Shown here in pieces: positions 1 through 7,808 of a stretch of 64,000 bases of DNA; position 1 is the first letter of the stretch; each line of letters begins with the position of its first letter. The notes beneath the pieces are model-generated. The model worked only from the letters and a program-made list of their open reading frames with translations. It did no database searches and was not told where the DNA came from. Source of the stretch: Pirellulales bacterium (lineage in GTDB: Bacteria > Planctomycetota > Planctomycetia > Pirellulales > JALHPA01); NCBI GenBank assembly GCA_033762255.1, contig JANRLT010000070.1:134548-198547 (forward strand), given 5' to 3'. The position numbers and the translations under genes are program-made.

Positions 1-527
1 CTTTCACCGATCTTTTGCATACCGATGAATTTTACATAGCGCAAGAGAGGCCGCTCCACCACCTGAAAGGTCACCAGCAGACCATCTTGCAGGGTTTGGT
101 AACGGGGCTTGATCGAAACAAATTTTCGCGTCCGGTCCAGTGCCCGTACGTCATCCTCGATCGTCTTGGGATCGTACAGCGTCCCCGCCCGGGTGGACAT
201 CTTGGGTAGGGTGCCCACATTGCTGGCCCCTTCGATGCGGACCTCGATCACGCGGTCGGTTCCGGCAATGGGGGCCGGGACGGCGTTGGCGGCGGCATTA
301 CCGCCAGGCGCAGCGCGCGGCGTGGCGATGGTCTCCACCGGAGGGGGCAAATTTGCCGGAAACGTCCCGGCGGGTGACCCAACGGCGGTCCCCGCCGCGG
401 GGTTGGTCAATGCCGGGCCGCTGCCGGCCAATCCCTGGCCGCTGGCGAAATTTATTTGGCATCCAAGCGCAAACCAGCTTAAAGCCAGCAGGCCCAGTGC
501 TTTGCCATGACGCATCATGCCCAGCAT
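1..527 (-). CDS. BamA/TamA-like outer-membrane assembly protein, 5' part only (runs off window start)
   Basis: Reading the minus strand from an ATG at 527 gives an open frame that leaves the window at base 1, so only about 175 N-terminal residues are visible. Residues 10-23 form a hydrophobic stretch ending ALGC, an approximate lipobox, so the protein may be a lipoprotein. A Pro/Ala-rich linker follows. From about residue 95 the sequence VIEVRIEGASNVG, then a helix-like segment and a strand ending VTFQVVERP, fits a POTRA domain; a second one starts at LLRYVKFIGM. POTRA repeats precede the beta-barrel in Omp85 proteins that insert outer-membrane proteins. The barrel is outside the window, so the Omp85 call rests on POTRA pattern alone. 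No clear Shine-Dalgarno sequence precedes the ATG; an in-frame ATG at 518 is an alternative. Confidence 0.6.
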   Translation of the reverse strand, partial: MLGMMRHGKALGLLALSWFALGCQINFASGQGLAGSGPALTNPAAGTAVGSPAGTFPANLPPPVETIATPRAAPGGNAAANAVPAPIAGTDRVIEVRIEGASNVGTLPKMSTRAGTLYDPKTIEDDVRALDRTRKFVSIKPRYQTLQDGLLVTFQVVERPLLRYVKFIGMQKIGE

Positions 528-836
528 CCGTTTCTGTAGTTGCGGGAAAGCGGCTATAGCAACCGCGAAAAGTCCCGTGCGCAAAAAAACCATTACAAAA
601 CTTGGCCGCTTGCTTTCCCGGGGTTCAAGCGGACAATGTGGTCGAAAAGAAATACCGCAACCCGTCAATTGCGACAAGGGAGATTTGGGGGGTTGCCGAT
701 AGTCATTTAAGAAATATTGTAAAATTACAATAAATTCATTTAGGTTCGGTCCGCCTCCCTGGGGAAATATATTCGCAAAAAAGCAACTCGCGGGATCTCC
801 CATCAACACGCGGGTGGACGGGCAGAGCATGGCCGC
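528..836. promoter_or_regulatory. Intergenic region with an inverted repeat upstream of the BamA-like gene
   Basis: This 309-nt gap lies between the GT4 gene stop and the BamA-like start. The clearest signal is a perfect inverted repeat at 716-731, ATTGTAA-AA-TTACAAT, in an AT-rich patch about 190 nt upstream of the start. It could be a regulator site, but I see no confident -35/-10 pair. No credible gene is present; short frames here are poor coding candidates. Confidence 0.35.
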
Positions 837-2153
837 TCAAGCCGCCCGACGCGCGGCCAGGGTGTTCCTGGGCAAGGTTTCCGCCAGCACGCTGGCATAC
901 AGTTCCTCGTATTGAGCGATAATCCCTCGCGGTTCATGCCGCGCAAACGCGATTCGCCGCGCGTTTTGGGCTAACCGCGCGGGTTGCGGGTCCGCTAGCA
1001 CGGTGAATATGCCGCGAGCCAGGTCCCGTGGAGCAAAATCCCCGGCCAAATAGCCCGTTTGGCCGGTGTGCACCACTTCCCCCGCCACGCCTGTGTCAAA
1101 TGCCACCACCGGCGTTCCGCATAACAGCGACTCGCTAATCATCATGGGTCCGGCATCCTCTATCGACGGGCAGACAAACAAATCCGCCGCCTGATACGCC
1201 CGCGCTAGTTCTGGTCCATCCCGCAAGCTTCCAACTAACCGCGAGGGAAAGGGACAATGCCGGGCCAAAAATTCTCCCCTCTGACCGATAATCACCAATT
1301 CCACATCTTCCGCTGTGCAGCCGGCGGAGCATTTTTCCTGTGTCATAATCCCACGCAATTGATGCAGGGCCGCGATTAGCTTGGCCCCCCCCTTGCGCGG
1401 CTCATCCAAATATGACGCGCCAAATAGCACCAAGCGCTTATCCAATGGCAGGCCCAACTGTTCCCGCGCTTGCTGGCGATCCGCCGGGATAAAGACCGTG
1501 GTATCCAATGGCAGGGGGATTTCCGCGATCCGGTGACCCCCAAATAGCGAACTGGCACGGGCTTTCTCCGCCGCCCAACGCGTGGGGGCAATGATGGTCA
1601 GGGGCAAATCGGCCAAGTGCCGCTGCTTTTGTTGCCATACTTGCCGTGATACGTCATTCGGAGAAGGCTCCGCCAACAAGGGACAATTCCCACAGTTGAC
1701 GGTAAATCCCTGACAGCCAAAAGAGTAATGACATCCCCCTGTTAGCGGCTCTTGGTCCAGCAAATGCCAAAAGAGGGGCACGCCCAGACGGGATGCCAGT
1801 TGGCGGATTTGCCCGGAAGACAAAAAACGGGTGATCCAGTGCAAAAAGACCACGTCCACCTGTCCCCGCTGCGCAGCTAGCGTACGGTCCAGGTCGACGC
1901 CAATCTGGCGGTCATGGTTAAAGGTAAACTTGGTCTGGGGCGTCCCCCAGCCGGGAAGATGACGCAGAAATTTGTGCCAAGTGGCCAACACTGGCGAGAT
2001 GGCGGCGGCGACCACGCTGTCATCGGAGGATTGTTTATCCCGCACGATCATTCGTGAGGCATGGCCGTACTGCTTTAGAGATTGATGCAGGCGAAACGCG
2101 ACCTTGGCGGCTCCGCCATGCTGGTCAGCCGTCGAAAAATGCAGCACGCGCAT
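837..2153 (-). CDS. Glycosyltransferase family 4 (GT-B fold)
   Basis: The 438-residue protein begins MRVLHFSTADQHGGAAKVAF, the usual GT4 N-terminal Rossmann strand with a Gly-rich turn. Around residues 330-345 lies SIEDAGPMMISESLLCGTPV, the E-x7-E nucleotide-sugar motif of retaining GT4 enzymes. Residues about 137-160 carry a Cys-rich patch (GGCHYSFGC, then NCGNCP), seen in a subset of GT4 enzymes of surface polysaccharide loci. No signal peptide or membrane helix is visible, so it should act at the cytoplasmic face. It is the last gene of a minus-strand set: wecE-like, then wecD-like, then this gene 12 nt after the wecD-like stop. It may therefore transfer the Fuc4NAc-type sugar or a neighbouring sugar. 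Donor and acceptor cannot be read from the sequence. Confidence 0.85.
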   Translation of the reverse strand: MRVLHFSTADQHGGAAKVAFRLHQSLKQYGHASRMIVRDKQSSDDSVVAAAISPVLATWHKFLRHLPGWGTPQTKFTFNHDRQIGVDLDRTLAAQRGQVDVVFLHWITRFLSSGQIRQLASRLGVPLFWHLLDQEPLTGGCHYSFGCQGFTVNCGNCPLLAEPSPNDVSRQVWQQKQRHLADLPLTIIAPTRWAAEKARASSLFGGHRIAEIPLPLDTTVFIPADRQQAREQLGLPLDKRLVLFGASYLDEPRKGGAKLIAALHQLRGIMTQEKCSAGCTAEDVELVIIGQRGEFLARHCPFPSRLVGSLRDGPELARAYQAADLFVCPSIEDAGPMMISESLLCGTPVVAFDTGVAGEVVHTGQTGYLAGDFAPRDLARGIFTVLADPQPARLAQNARRIAFARHEPRGIIAQYEELYASVLAETLPRNTLAARRAA

Positions 2154-2165
2154 GCTAACCCCTGT

Positions 2166-3095
2166 TTATGCCACGCGCTGGCCGGACCAGCCGGACAAAT
2201 TTAGATCGCTGACCAAAGGGGTGGTGGTAGGCCTTTGTCGTGCGGTGGAAATTGTCGCGGAGCGCATTTTTTGGAGTGGCCAAAAATGGTAGTAATTTTC
2301 CCGCTTGGCCAGGGAAAAGCCATGTTTTTCGTACAAACGGCAGGCGGGCAGGTTATGCCGCTGCGTGACCACGCTGGCGGTGTGGCAGGATTGACCCAGC
2401 ATCCATTGCTCGGCGGCGGTAAGCAGCAGTTGTCCCAGGCCGCGTCCCCGTTCGGACTCGGCCACGGCGATCAAGTCGATCTGCCCCACGGCTTCCTTGA
2501 CGGAGATGGTCACGATACCGCGCGGCTGGGCGCTATCCGCCCGATAAGCGGCGAGGACGGCATTGGCCAATTCGCCCTTGACGCTCCGTTCGATCCAAAT
2601 TTTGTATAGTTCTTGAAATTTATCGACGGGAATGTTGGCATCCACGGCGAACCGGCTGCATTGCCCCGCCGCCACCGCCAACTGGTACAAGTCTTCGCAA
2701 GGGAAAAGCTGGGGGTAGCTCTTGACATAATATAGCCCCCCCGCCGCCCAAATGGTCTGGTTAAAATTGGCTCCGGGCGTCAGTTGTTGCTCCGGGGTAG
2801 GAGACGTGGACGCGATCGCCGCGACGCGCGGCAGGGTCATGCTAAAGGTTGTCTTGCAATCAACCAGTTGCCCGGCGAACTCGGCCAGGATTTTTTCAGC
2901 CGGGACACGGTCCGCCCGCGTTGGCCAATACACGAGCGCAAAGCCCCCCGCCCGCATGGCGGTGAGCAAATTCGCTAATTCGGCGTCGCTTAGCTCGGCG
3001 GCAGTGATCCGTCCGACTTGCCAGCCAAAATGGCGCGAATCCCACGCGCGTGGCTCTAGCGGCAGTGGGGCGGTGGTTGGCAGGGATGGTGGCAT
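2166..3095 (-). CDS. wecD: GNAT-family acetyltransferase, WecD-like (dTDP-Fuc4N acetylation)
   Basis: From the ATG at 3095 the protein has 309 residues; a TTG 48 nt upstream is an alternative start. The N-terminal half (EPRAWDSRHFGWQVGRI and following) resembles the extra domain of WecD/RffC. The C-terminal GNAT core has the acetyl-CoA loop-like segment ESERGRGLGQLLLTAAEQW and then ACRLYEKHGF. WecD acetylates the 4-amino group of dTDP-4-amino-4,6-dideoxygalactose, the product of WecE, whose likely gene lies immediately upstream. The pairing is the main reason for the specific name; the GNAT assignment itself is firm. A soluble cytoplasmic enzyme is expected. Confidence 0.7.
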   Translation of the reverse strand: MPPSLPTTAPLPLEPRAWDSRHFGWQVGRITAAELSDAELANLLTAMRAGGFALVYWPTRADRVPAEKILAEFAGQLVDCKTTFSMTLPRVAAIASTSPTPEQQLTPGANFNQTIWAAGGLYYVKSYPQLFPCEDLYQLAVAAGQCSRFAVDANIPVDKFQELYKIWIERSVKGELANAVLAAYRADSAQPRGIVTISVKEAVGQIDLIAVAESERGRGLGQLLLTAAEQWMLGQSCHTASVVTQRHNLPACRLYEKHGFSLAKRENYYHFWPLQKMRSATISTARQRPTTTPLVSDLNLSGWSGQRVA

Positions 3096-3207
3096 GGGAT
3101 CGGTACAAAAGTCGCCGGGGACAAACGTGCGGGGTGGGTCCAACGTGGTCGAAATTGTCTTATTCCTATGAAAAGGAGGGCGGCCGCCGGGCGCGCCGCA
3201 ATGGTTG

Positions 3208-4371
3208 TTAGGCCGCCGCGCGTTTGGTGGCGGTTTGGCGGAGGAATTTTTTGATCTGGCTGGTGACTTCTAATTGATCGGCTTCGGTCAAGTCATAGTA
3301 AAACGGCAGCCGCACCAGCCGATCGCTATAACCTTCGGTAATGGGCAAATCGCCGGCCCGATAACCAAAACTTTGGCCGACCGGGGCGGTATGCAGCGGC
3401 ACATAATGAAACACGGCCAATATGCCCTGCTGTTTTAAATGGTCGATGAGCGCGCCACGGGCCGCCAGGTCAGGGAGCAGCAGATAAAACATGTGGTAGT
3501 TGGTTTGGCAGTTTTCGGGGATGCGCGGCAGGCGGGCCAGGCCATCCCGTTCCAGGTCGGCCAGGTGGAATTCGTAAAATTTATAGATTTCCCGGCGGCG
3601 CTCGGCGATGTGGTCGCGCAGTTCCAACTGACCGTACAAAAACGCGCCGCACAGTTCACTGGGGATATGCGACGAACCAACATCCACCCAGGTGTACTTG
3701 TCCACCATGCCGCGGAAAAAGCGGCTGCGGTTGGTCCCTTTTTCGCGGATAATTTCGGCCCGTTCATAGAACCGTTCGTCATTGACGCACAGCGCGCCCC
3801 CTTCGCCGCAGATGTAATTTTTTGTCTCGTGAAAGCTGTAGCAACCCATGTGACCTAGGGAACCCAGGGCGCGTCCCTGGTACGTGGCATTGACCCCTTG
3901 GGCGGCATCCTCCACCACAATCAGGTTGTGTTGCGCGGCCAATTCTAATATGGGGTCCATCTCGCAAGAGACTCCCGCGTAATGCACGGGAAAAATCGCC
4001 TTGGTCCGGGGAGTGATGGCCGCCGCGATCAGGTTTTCATCAATGTTGAGCGTGTCGGGCCGAATGTCAACAAACACCGGCCGCGCGCCGGTCCGGACCA
4101 CCGCGTTGGCCGTCGAGACAAACGTGTATGAAGGCAAGATCACTTCATCGCCGGGGCCAAGCTCGCACAGTTGGGCGGCCATTTCCAAAGCGGCCGTGCA
4201 CGATGGCGTCATCAAGACATGGGGGATGTTAAACTCCCGCTCCATCAGCCGCGCGCATTCCTTAGTAAAGTGGCCGTCGCCGGCAATTTTGCCTTGGGTA
4301 ACCGCCTGGGCGATATAAAATAGCTCTTTCCCGGCGATAAACGGTCGATTGAACGGAATCCGCGGCGTCAT
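3208..4371 (-). CDS. wecE: dTDP-4-amino-4,6-dideoxygalactose transaminase (DegT/DnrJ/EryC1 family)
   Basis: The 387-residue protein starts MTPRIPFNRPFIAGKELFYI and has the family order: VLMTPSCTAALEMAA (phosphate-binding turn), DEVILPSYTFVSTANAV, then VVEDAAQG, and SFHETKN with the PLP lysine at about residue 182. The length matches WecE/RffA. WecE makes dTDP-Fuc4N from dTDP-4-keto-6-deoxyglucose using glutamate. With the following acetyltransferase this gives dTDP-Fuc4NAc, a sugar used in enterobacterial common antigen and other surface glycans. The rmlA/rmlB genes supplying the keto sugar are not in the window. Other sugar aminotransferases of this family are possible, but the N-terminus and the neighbour favour WecE. 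Confidence 0.8.
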   Translation of the reverse strand: MTPRIPFNRPFIAGKELFYIAQAVTQGKIAGDGHFTKECARLMEREFNIPHVLMTPSCTAALEMAAQLCELGPGDEVILPSYTFVSTANAVVRTGARPVFVDIRPDTLNIDENLIAAAITPRTKAIFPVHYAGVSCEMDPILELAAQHNLIVVEDAAQGVNATYQGRALGSLGHMGCYSFHETKNYICGEGGALCVNDERFYERAEIIREKGTNRSRFFRGMVDKYTWVDVGSSHIPSELCGAFLYGQLELRDHIAERRREIYKFYEFHLADLERDGLARLPRIPENCQTNYHMFYLLLPDLAARGALIDHLKQQGILAVFHYVPLHTAPVGQSFGYRAGDLPITEGYSDRLVRLPFYYDLTEADQLEVTSQIKKFLRQTATKRAAA

Positions 4372-4570
4372 GCCTGTGGCTCCAATCTTGATTTCTGGTG
4401 ACTTATTGTCGATTGCCCGTTCTGTCAGGTAGCGGAATTCGCCAGCATTCCGACTTGTATGATCCTATCCACCATCTTTCCTCGCCCCGCTTCGGAACTT
4501 TTGCAAGTTCCGCTACACCTGGGGCGGCGATTATGCTCGCTCATTTCCCCCGCGACAATACCAAAATTGT

Positions 4571-5659
4571 CTAAAAATGCGGTCCCGCGAGCGGCGCTTT
4601 TCCTCCGGGCGCGGACAGAGTCGGGGACGCCTCCTCGACGCGAGGCTTGCTGGCTTCGATCACAAACCCGCTATCGATATTTGCCGCCGCCGGATGATGG
4701 CGCAACAGCACGTCCAGGTACTTCAATGGTGATAGCACATACGTCAGCGGCATGAGCAGCTTATACAGGGGTCGAATGCCCAATGAGAGCACCATTGCCA
4801 GCCATTCCTGCATGATCCAAACCAAAGCGGATGTCGGCCCAGCGGCGGGTTCCACGCTGGTGATCTGAAAATCGGCGAACAACTGCCGCATGCCGCTGAT
4901 CGTAAAACGCTGATAATCGTACGGCGAGGCATGGTACCCTTGTAAAAATGGGATAAAGCACAGCACCCGCCCCCCGGGTCGCAATACCCGCAGCATTTCC
5001 GCCACATGGGCCTGGGGATGCGTGACATGTTCCAGGACCGCCACGCTAATGACGCCATCCAGGCTATTGGCCGCCAGGGGAAGCTGCTGCAAATCCGTCA
5101 CGAGGTTCACATTTTCATAATTCATGCCATCGCAGCAAATGATCCGGGGGTCATGCCGCAGCGGCCCCGAACCCAAATCGGCGACGAACTCCCGTTGCAA
5201 ATCAAAACTTGCCAAAAAGCGATTGATCCGCCGATTTAAGAACCCGGTGTACACGGGGGAAATCTGGTCGATCGCCAACTGATAGCGCGGACCCAGCACC
5301 CGTTTGGCGGATTCCTTGACTTGGTTAAGCCAGTCGGTTTTGACATCGCTGGTGGTAAAACCCCCGCAACGAATTTGCACATTTTCGGCGCCAGAACGAT
5401 GTACCTGCTGGGCGGTGATGCCACAGGGGTGACATACTAAATCGGGCAACTCCCCGGAGGAAGCAGTTGCTCCAGGATGTGCCGCCTGCCCATTGACAGC
5501 GGAGCTAAATGCCCCCTGGCAGCGGGGACAGCGCAATTTGGCCAGCAGTTTGCTGGCGGGACTATTATCGCTGGCTGGCGTGGCTGGGAAGGAGCCTGGG
5601 CCAGTAACGGGGCGAAGGGGTGATTTGGTGACTTCCGCTGGCAAACTGAGCGTAGGCAT
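4571..5659 (-). CDS. Class I SAM-dependent methyltransferase with N-terminal zinc-ribbon-like segment
   Basis: The 362-residue protein has CPRC near residue 44 and a second Cys pair, CHPC, near residue 76, resembling a short zinc ribbon. The methyltransferase core follows: FVADLGSGPL (motif I), NLVTDLQQLPLAANSLDGVIS, then VLEHVTHPQAHVAEMLRVLRPGG and a FIPFLQGYHASPYDYQRFT segment. A C-terminal hydrophobic stretch could peripherally anchor it. It lies 200 nt upstream of wecE on the same strand and may act on a surface glycan or lipid; the substrate is unknown. Just before the ATG, TGACA and TGTCA form a small stem whose loop holds a GGGA that could serve as ribosome site. Confidence 0.75.
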   Translation of the reverse strand: MPTLSLPAEVTKSPLRPVTGPGSFPATPASDNSPASKLLAKLRCPRCQGAFSSAVNGQAAHPGATASSGELPDLVCHPCGITAQQVHRSGAENVQIRCGGFTTSDVKTDWLNQVKESAKRVLGPRYQLAIDQISPVYTGFLNRRINRFLASFDLQREFVADLGSGPLRHDPRIICCDGMNYENVNLVTDLQQLPLAANSLDGVISVAVLEHVTHPQAHVAEMLRVLRPGGRVLCFIPFLQGYHASPYDYQRFTISGMRQLFADFQITSVEPAAGPTSALVWIMQEWLAMVLSLGIRPLYKLLMPLTYVLSPLKYLDVLLRHHPAAANIDSGFVIEASKPRVEEASPTLSAPGGKAPLAGPHF

Positions 5660-5839
5660 TGTGACATCCCTGTCAAAATATGCGATTTACAAGCATGCGC
5701 AGCGGCATGCCAAATTTGGCCGCGAGTATAGCCCCGATCCCAGGCGGAGGCTAGATAGATTCTTTGGCCAGAGAAAAACCAGGCCCCGGAAGATAATAGT
5801 TGTGCTAGCACCGAATAGGAAAGAGCAGAGCGCGGGGTG

Positions 5840-5863
5840 CAGCACAGTGCTGGGAAAATTATA
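5840..5863 (-). promoter_or_regulatory. Possible -10 element with overlapping palindrome upstream of the methyltransferase gene
   Basis: On the minus strand TATAAT occurs at 5863-5858. Six to eighteen bases further downstream, where transcription would start, lies the palindrome CAGCAC-A-GTGCTG (5840-5852). The -35 match at the right spacing is poor, so this is a tentative promoter/operator only. Confidence 0.25.
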
Positions 5864-5889
5864 CTGCGGGAAAATAGTGCAGTGCGAGA

Positions 5890-7557
5890 TTAACGAAATG
5901 CGGGGGCCAGGGGACGGGCGGGTTTTGCCGATTTGCCGGTTCCTGCCAGATTCGCGGAGGGAGCCACGTTTGCGGCCAGATACTTGAGATAGTCATACAA
6001 GCCATAATCCCGGTCAATCAAATTTCCTTCCACATTAATCGTGGCTTGGTCACTGTATTGGACATATAACTCCTCAATGACATTCGCGACCAGGTTGACC
6101 GTGTCCGCGTTGTTACCGGTATCTATACGGACTTGCTTGAGGGTGCTGCCGCCATTCGCCAGGGCCACGGTCAGGATGTTTTCGGTGGGAACGAATATGA
6201 CAGGATGACCCAACAAAGAGTGGTTTGTCGTCTGGCCCGCCTCGGATAGTTTCAGGTCATTGCGAATCTGCACAACTTCACCCCCCAAAGTGTCTTCTGA
6301 AAAGATACTCTTGGGCTTTGATTCCAACAGCGTGTAATACTTGCCAAAATTGAGGGTGTCGATTCCCTGGCCCAGGTTGATATTCAATTTTCCGTTCACG
6401 ACGGAACGGGCGAACAAAACCTGATCGTTATACAGATTTGGGTTTGCCAATTGGAATGGCGCACCACCGGCAAAATCCGCCACAATTCGCGTGTCGCCAT
6501 CATAGCGATTGACGTCCAAGCCAATGGTGTCGTTACCATAGCCGGTATTGATCGTGACATTCTGGAAAAAATGCGATGAGAAAATGCTGACCAAATTGTG
6601 CCCAAAACCGGTGTCAATGGATGTCGTCCCCAGGACGCGCATTTGTCCCAAGGAGATCGCATCGTTATCGATCCCGCCGGTGACCCGTAAATCATCAAAA
6701 AACGTGGTGAGGGAATAGAAATCGTTGGTGCCATTTCCCAGGTTGATATCCGCGTCCGCATCGCCGTAAATTTGATGCATCAGGATTTGATCGTTGCCAT
6801 CTTGGCCCTGGACTGTCAGGTTTTTTGTAATGACCAACTGGCTAGCATAAGTGGCCATTGCGTTAGGCATTCCTCCCGGCGGAGTATTGGGGAAGCGAAT
6901 GCTTTGAGTGGTTTTGATAATTTGCTGATCAGTATAGTTATTGTAAAATAATGTTAAATATGACCCTTGGTCATAGTAACCAAGTTTAAGAATATCATTT
7001 CCCCCGCCCAATTCCGCCGTCAGGCTTTCTAATACCAAACCATCCACCGAAATTGCATCGCTGGCCCCCCCTAAATCAATCACGACAGACTTCACGGCTT
7101 CCAGATCAAAATGTAAGAAATTGCTTAAACCGTTCAATAATGTCATTTCATAGGCTGGTACCAAAGTGTCACCATCAATAACGATAATACTATTTACATT
7201 AGCATCCCGTGTTACAAAAACATCCCTGGGCCGAGGCACAAAGTTAATCTCTGAATTACTGTTGTACCCCTGCACCACGATTTTTTTACCCAATCGTTGA
7301 AATGTGTTCAGATCATAGGCATCCTGATACGACACACTCAGAAAATTGGCGTCCGCATCGCCGACGATGCTCAACACACCGTCCGCAAGGGTGACGGTCA
7401 CGTTCCCGGCCATGACTGTCCGGGACTCCAGGGATTCAAACTGGCGAGCGGGAGGCTGCGTGGAATACCGATCCCGATAGAGGGGGCGTGGCTGGCTCTG
7501 TGACCGCTGGTAATGTGCGCCGGTAAAAAGACTTAATAGAAATCGCCCGAGTGTCAT
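5890..7557 (-). CDS. Secreted beta-rich surface protein with LEPR-xLL-like N-terminus
   Basis: The 555-residue protein has a basic N-terminus and then FESLESRTVMAG at about residues 41-52. This resembles the planctomycete LEPR-xLL segment found at the start of many large secreted proteins. The rest is rich in beta-forming repeats containing Asn/Asp/Gly turns, such as LGGGNDILKLG, GQDGNDQILM, GNGTNDF, GGIDNDAISLG and GYGNDTIGLD. These look like degenerate haemolysin-type calcium-binding or other beta-roll repeats. No catalytic motif is visible. It is likely a surface or matrix protein. It is divergent from the GT2 gene at 7809, and the short region between them holds a strong hairpin. Confidence 0.6.
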   Translation of the reverse strand: MTLGRFLLSLFTGAHYQRSQSQPRPLYRDRYSTQPPARQFESLESRTVMAGNVTVTLADGVLSIVGDADANFLSVSYQDAYDLNTFQRLGKKIVVQGYNSNSEINFVPRPRDVFVTRDANVNSIIVIDGDTLVPAYEMTLLNGLSNFLHFDLEAVKSVVIDLGGASDAISVDGLVLESLTAELGGGNDILKLGYYDQGSYLTLFYNNYTDQQIIKTTQSIRFPNTPPGGMPNAMATYASQLVITKNLTVQGQDGNDQILMHQIYGDADADINLGNGTNDFYSLTTFFDDLRVTGGIDNDAISLGQMRVLGTTSIDTGFGHNLVSIFSSHFFQNVTINTGYGNDTIGLDVNRYDGDTRIVADFAGGAPFQLANPNLYNDQVLFARSVVNGKLNINLGQGIDTLNFGKYYTLLESKPKSIFSEDTLGGEVVQIRNDLKLSEAGQTTNHSLLGHPVIFVPTENILTVALANGGSTLKQVRIDTGNNADTVNLVANVIEELYVQYSDQATINVEGNLIDRDYGLYDYLKYLAANVAPSANLAGTGKSAKPARPLAPAFR

Positions 7558-7687
7558 GTTTTGCCCCTTGATCCTGTTTAGCCATGCGTCTGAAACCGAA
7601 GGCTTTGAACCGAAAATTGCTCCACGTTGGGTTTAAGTAAAGCATTTCTCCGGTTTTTTTGTATCTTGAGCTTAACCGAATTCCCCG

Positions 7688-7712
7688 ACAAGAGCAACTT
7701 TTTTGCTCTTGT
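7688..7712. promoter_or_regulatory. Strong hairpin in a divergent intergenic region
   Basis: ACAAGAGCAA and TTGCTCTTGT form a perfect 10-bp stem around a 5-nt CTTTT loop. It lies between the starts of two divergent genes (7557 on minus, 7809 on plus) and is not followed by a T-run on either strand, so a regulator site or leader structure is more likely than a terminator. Confidence 0.4.
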
Positions 7713-7808
7713 GATAGGTGGTTCTTCTGACGATAATTCGCGGCCTTTAATTCCGCATGTTTCGGCTCATCAAAATGTAACAAAGCACGTCAAATTTGGC
7801 TTAAGATC

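Noticed and set aside
4459-4755. Small plus-strand frame at the end of the methyltransferase gene
   Set aside because: Overlaps the methyltransferase antisense and shows no conserved motif.
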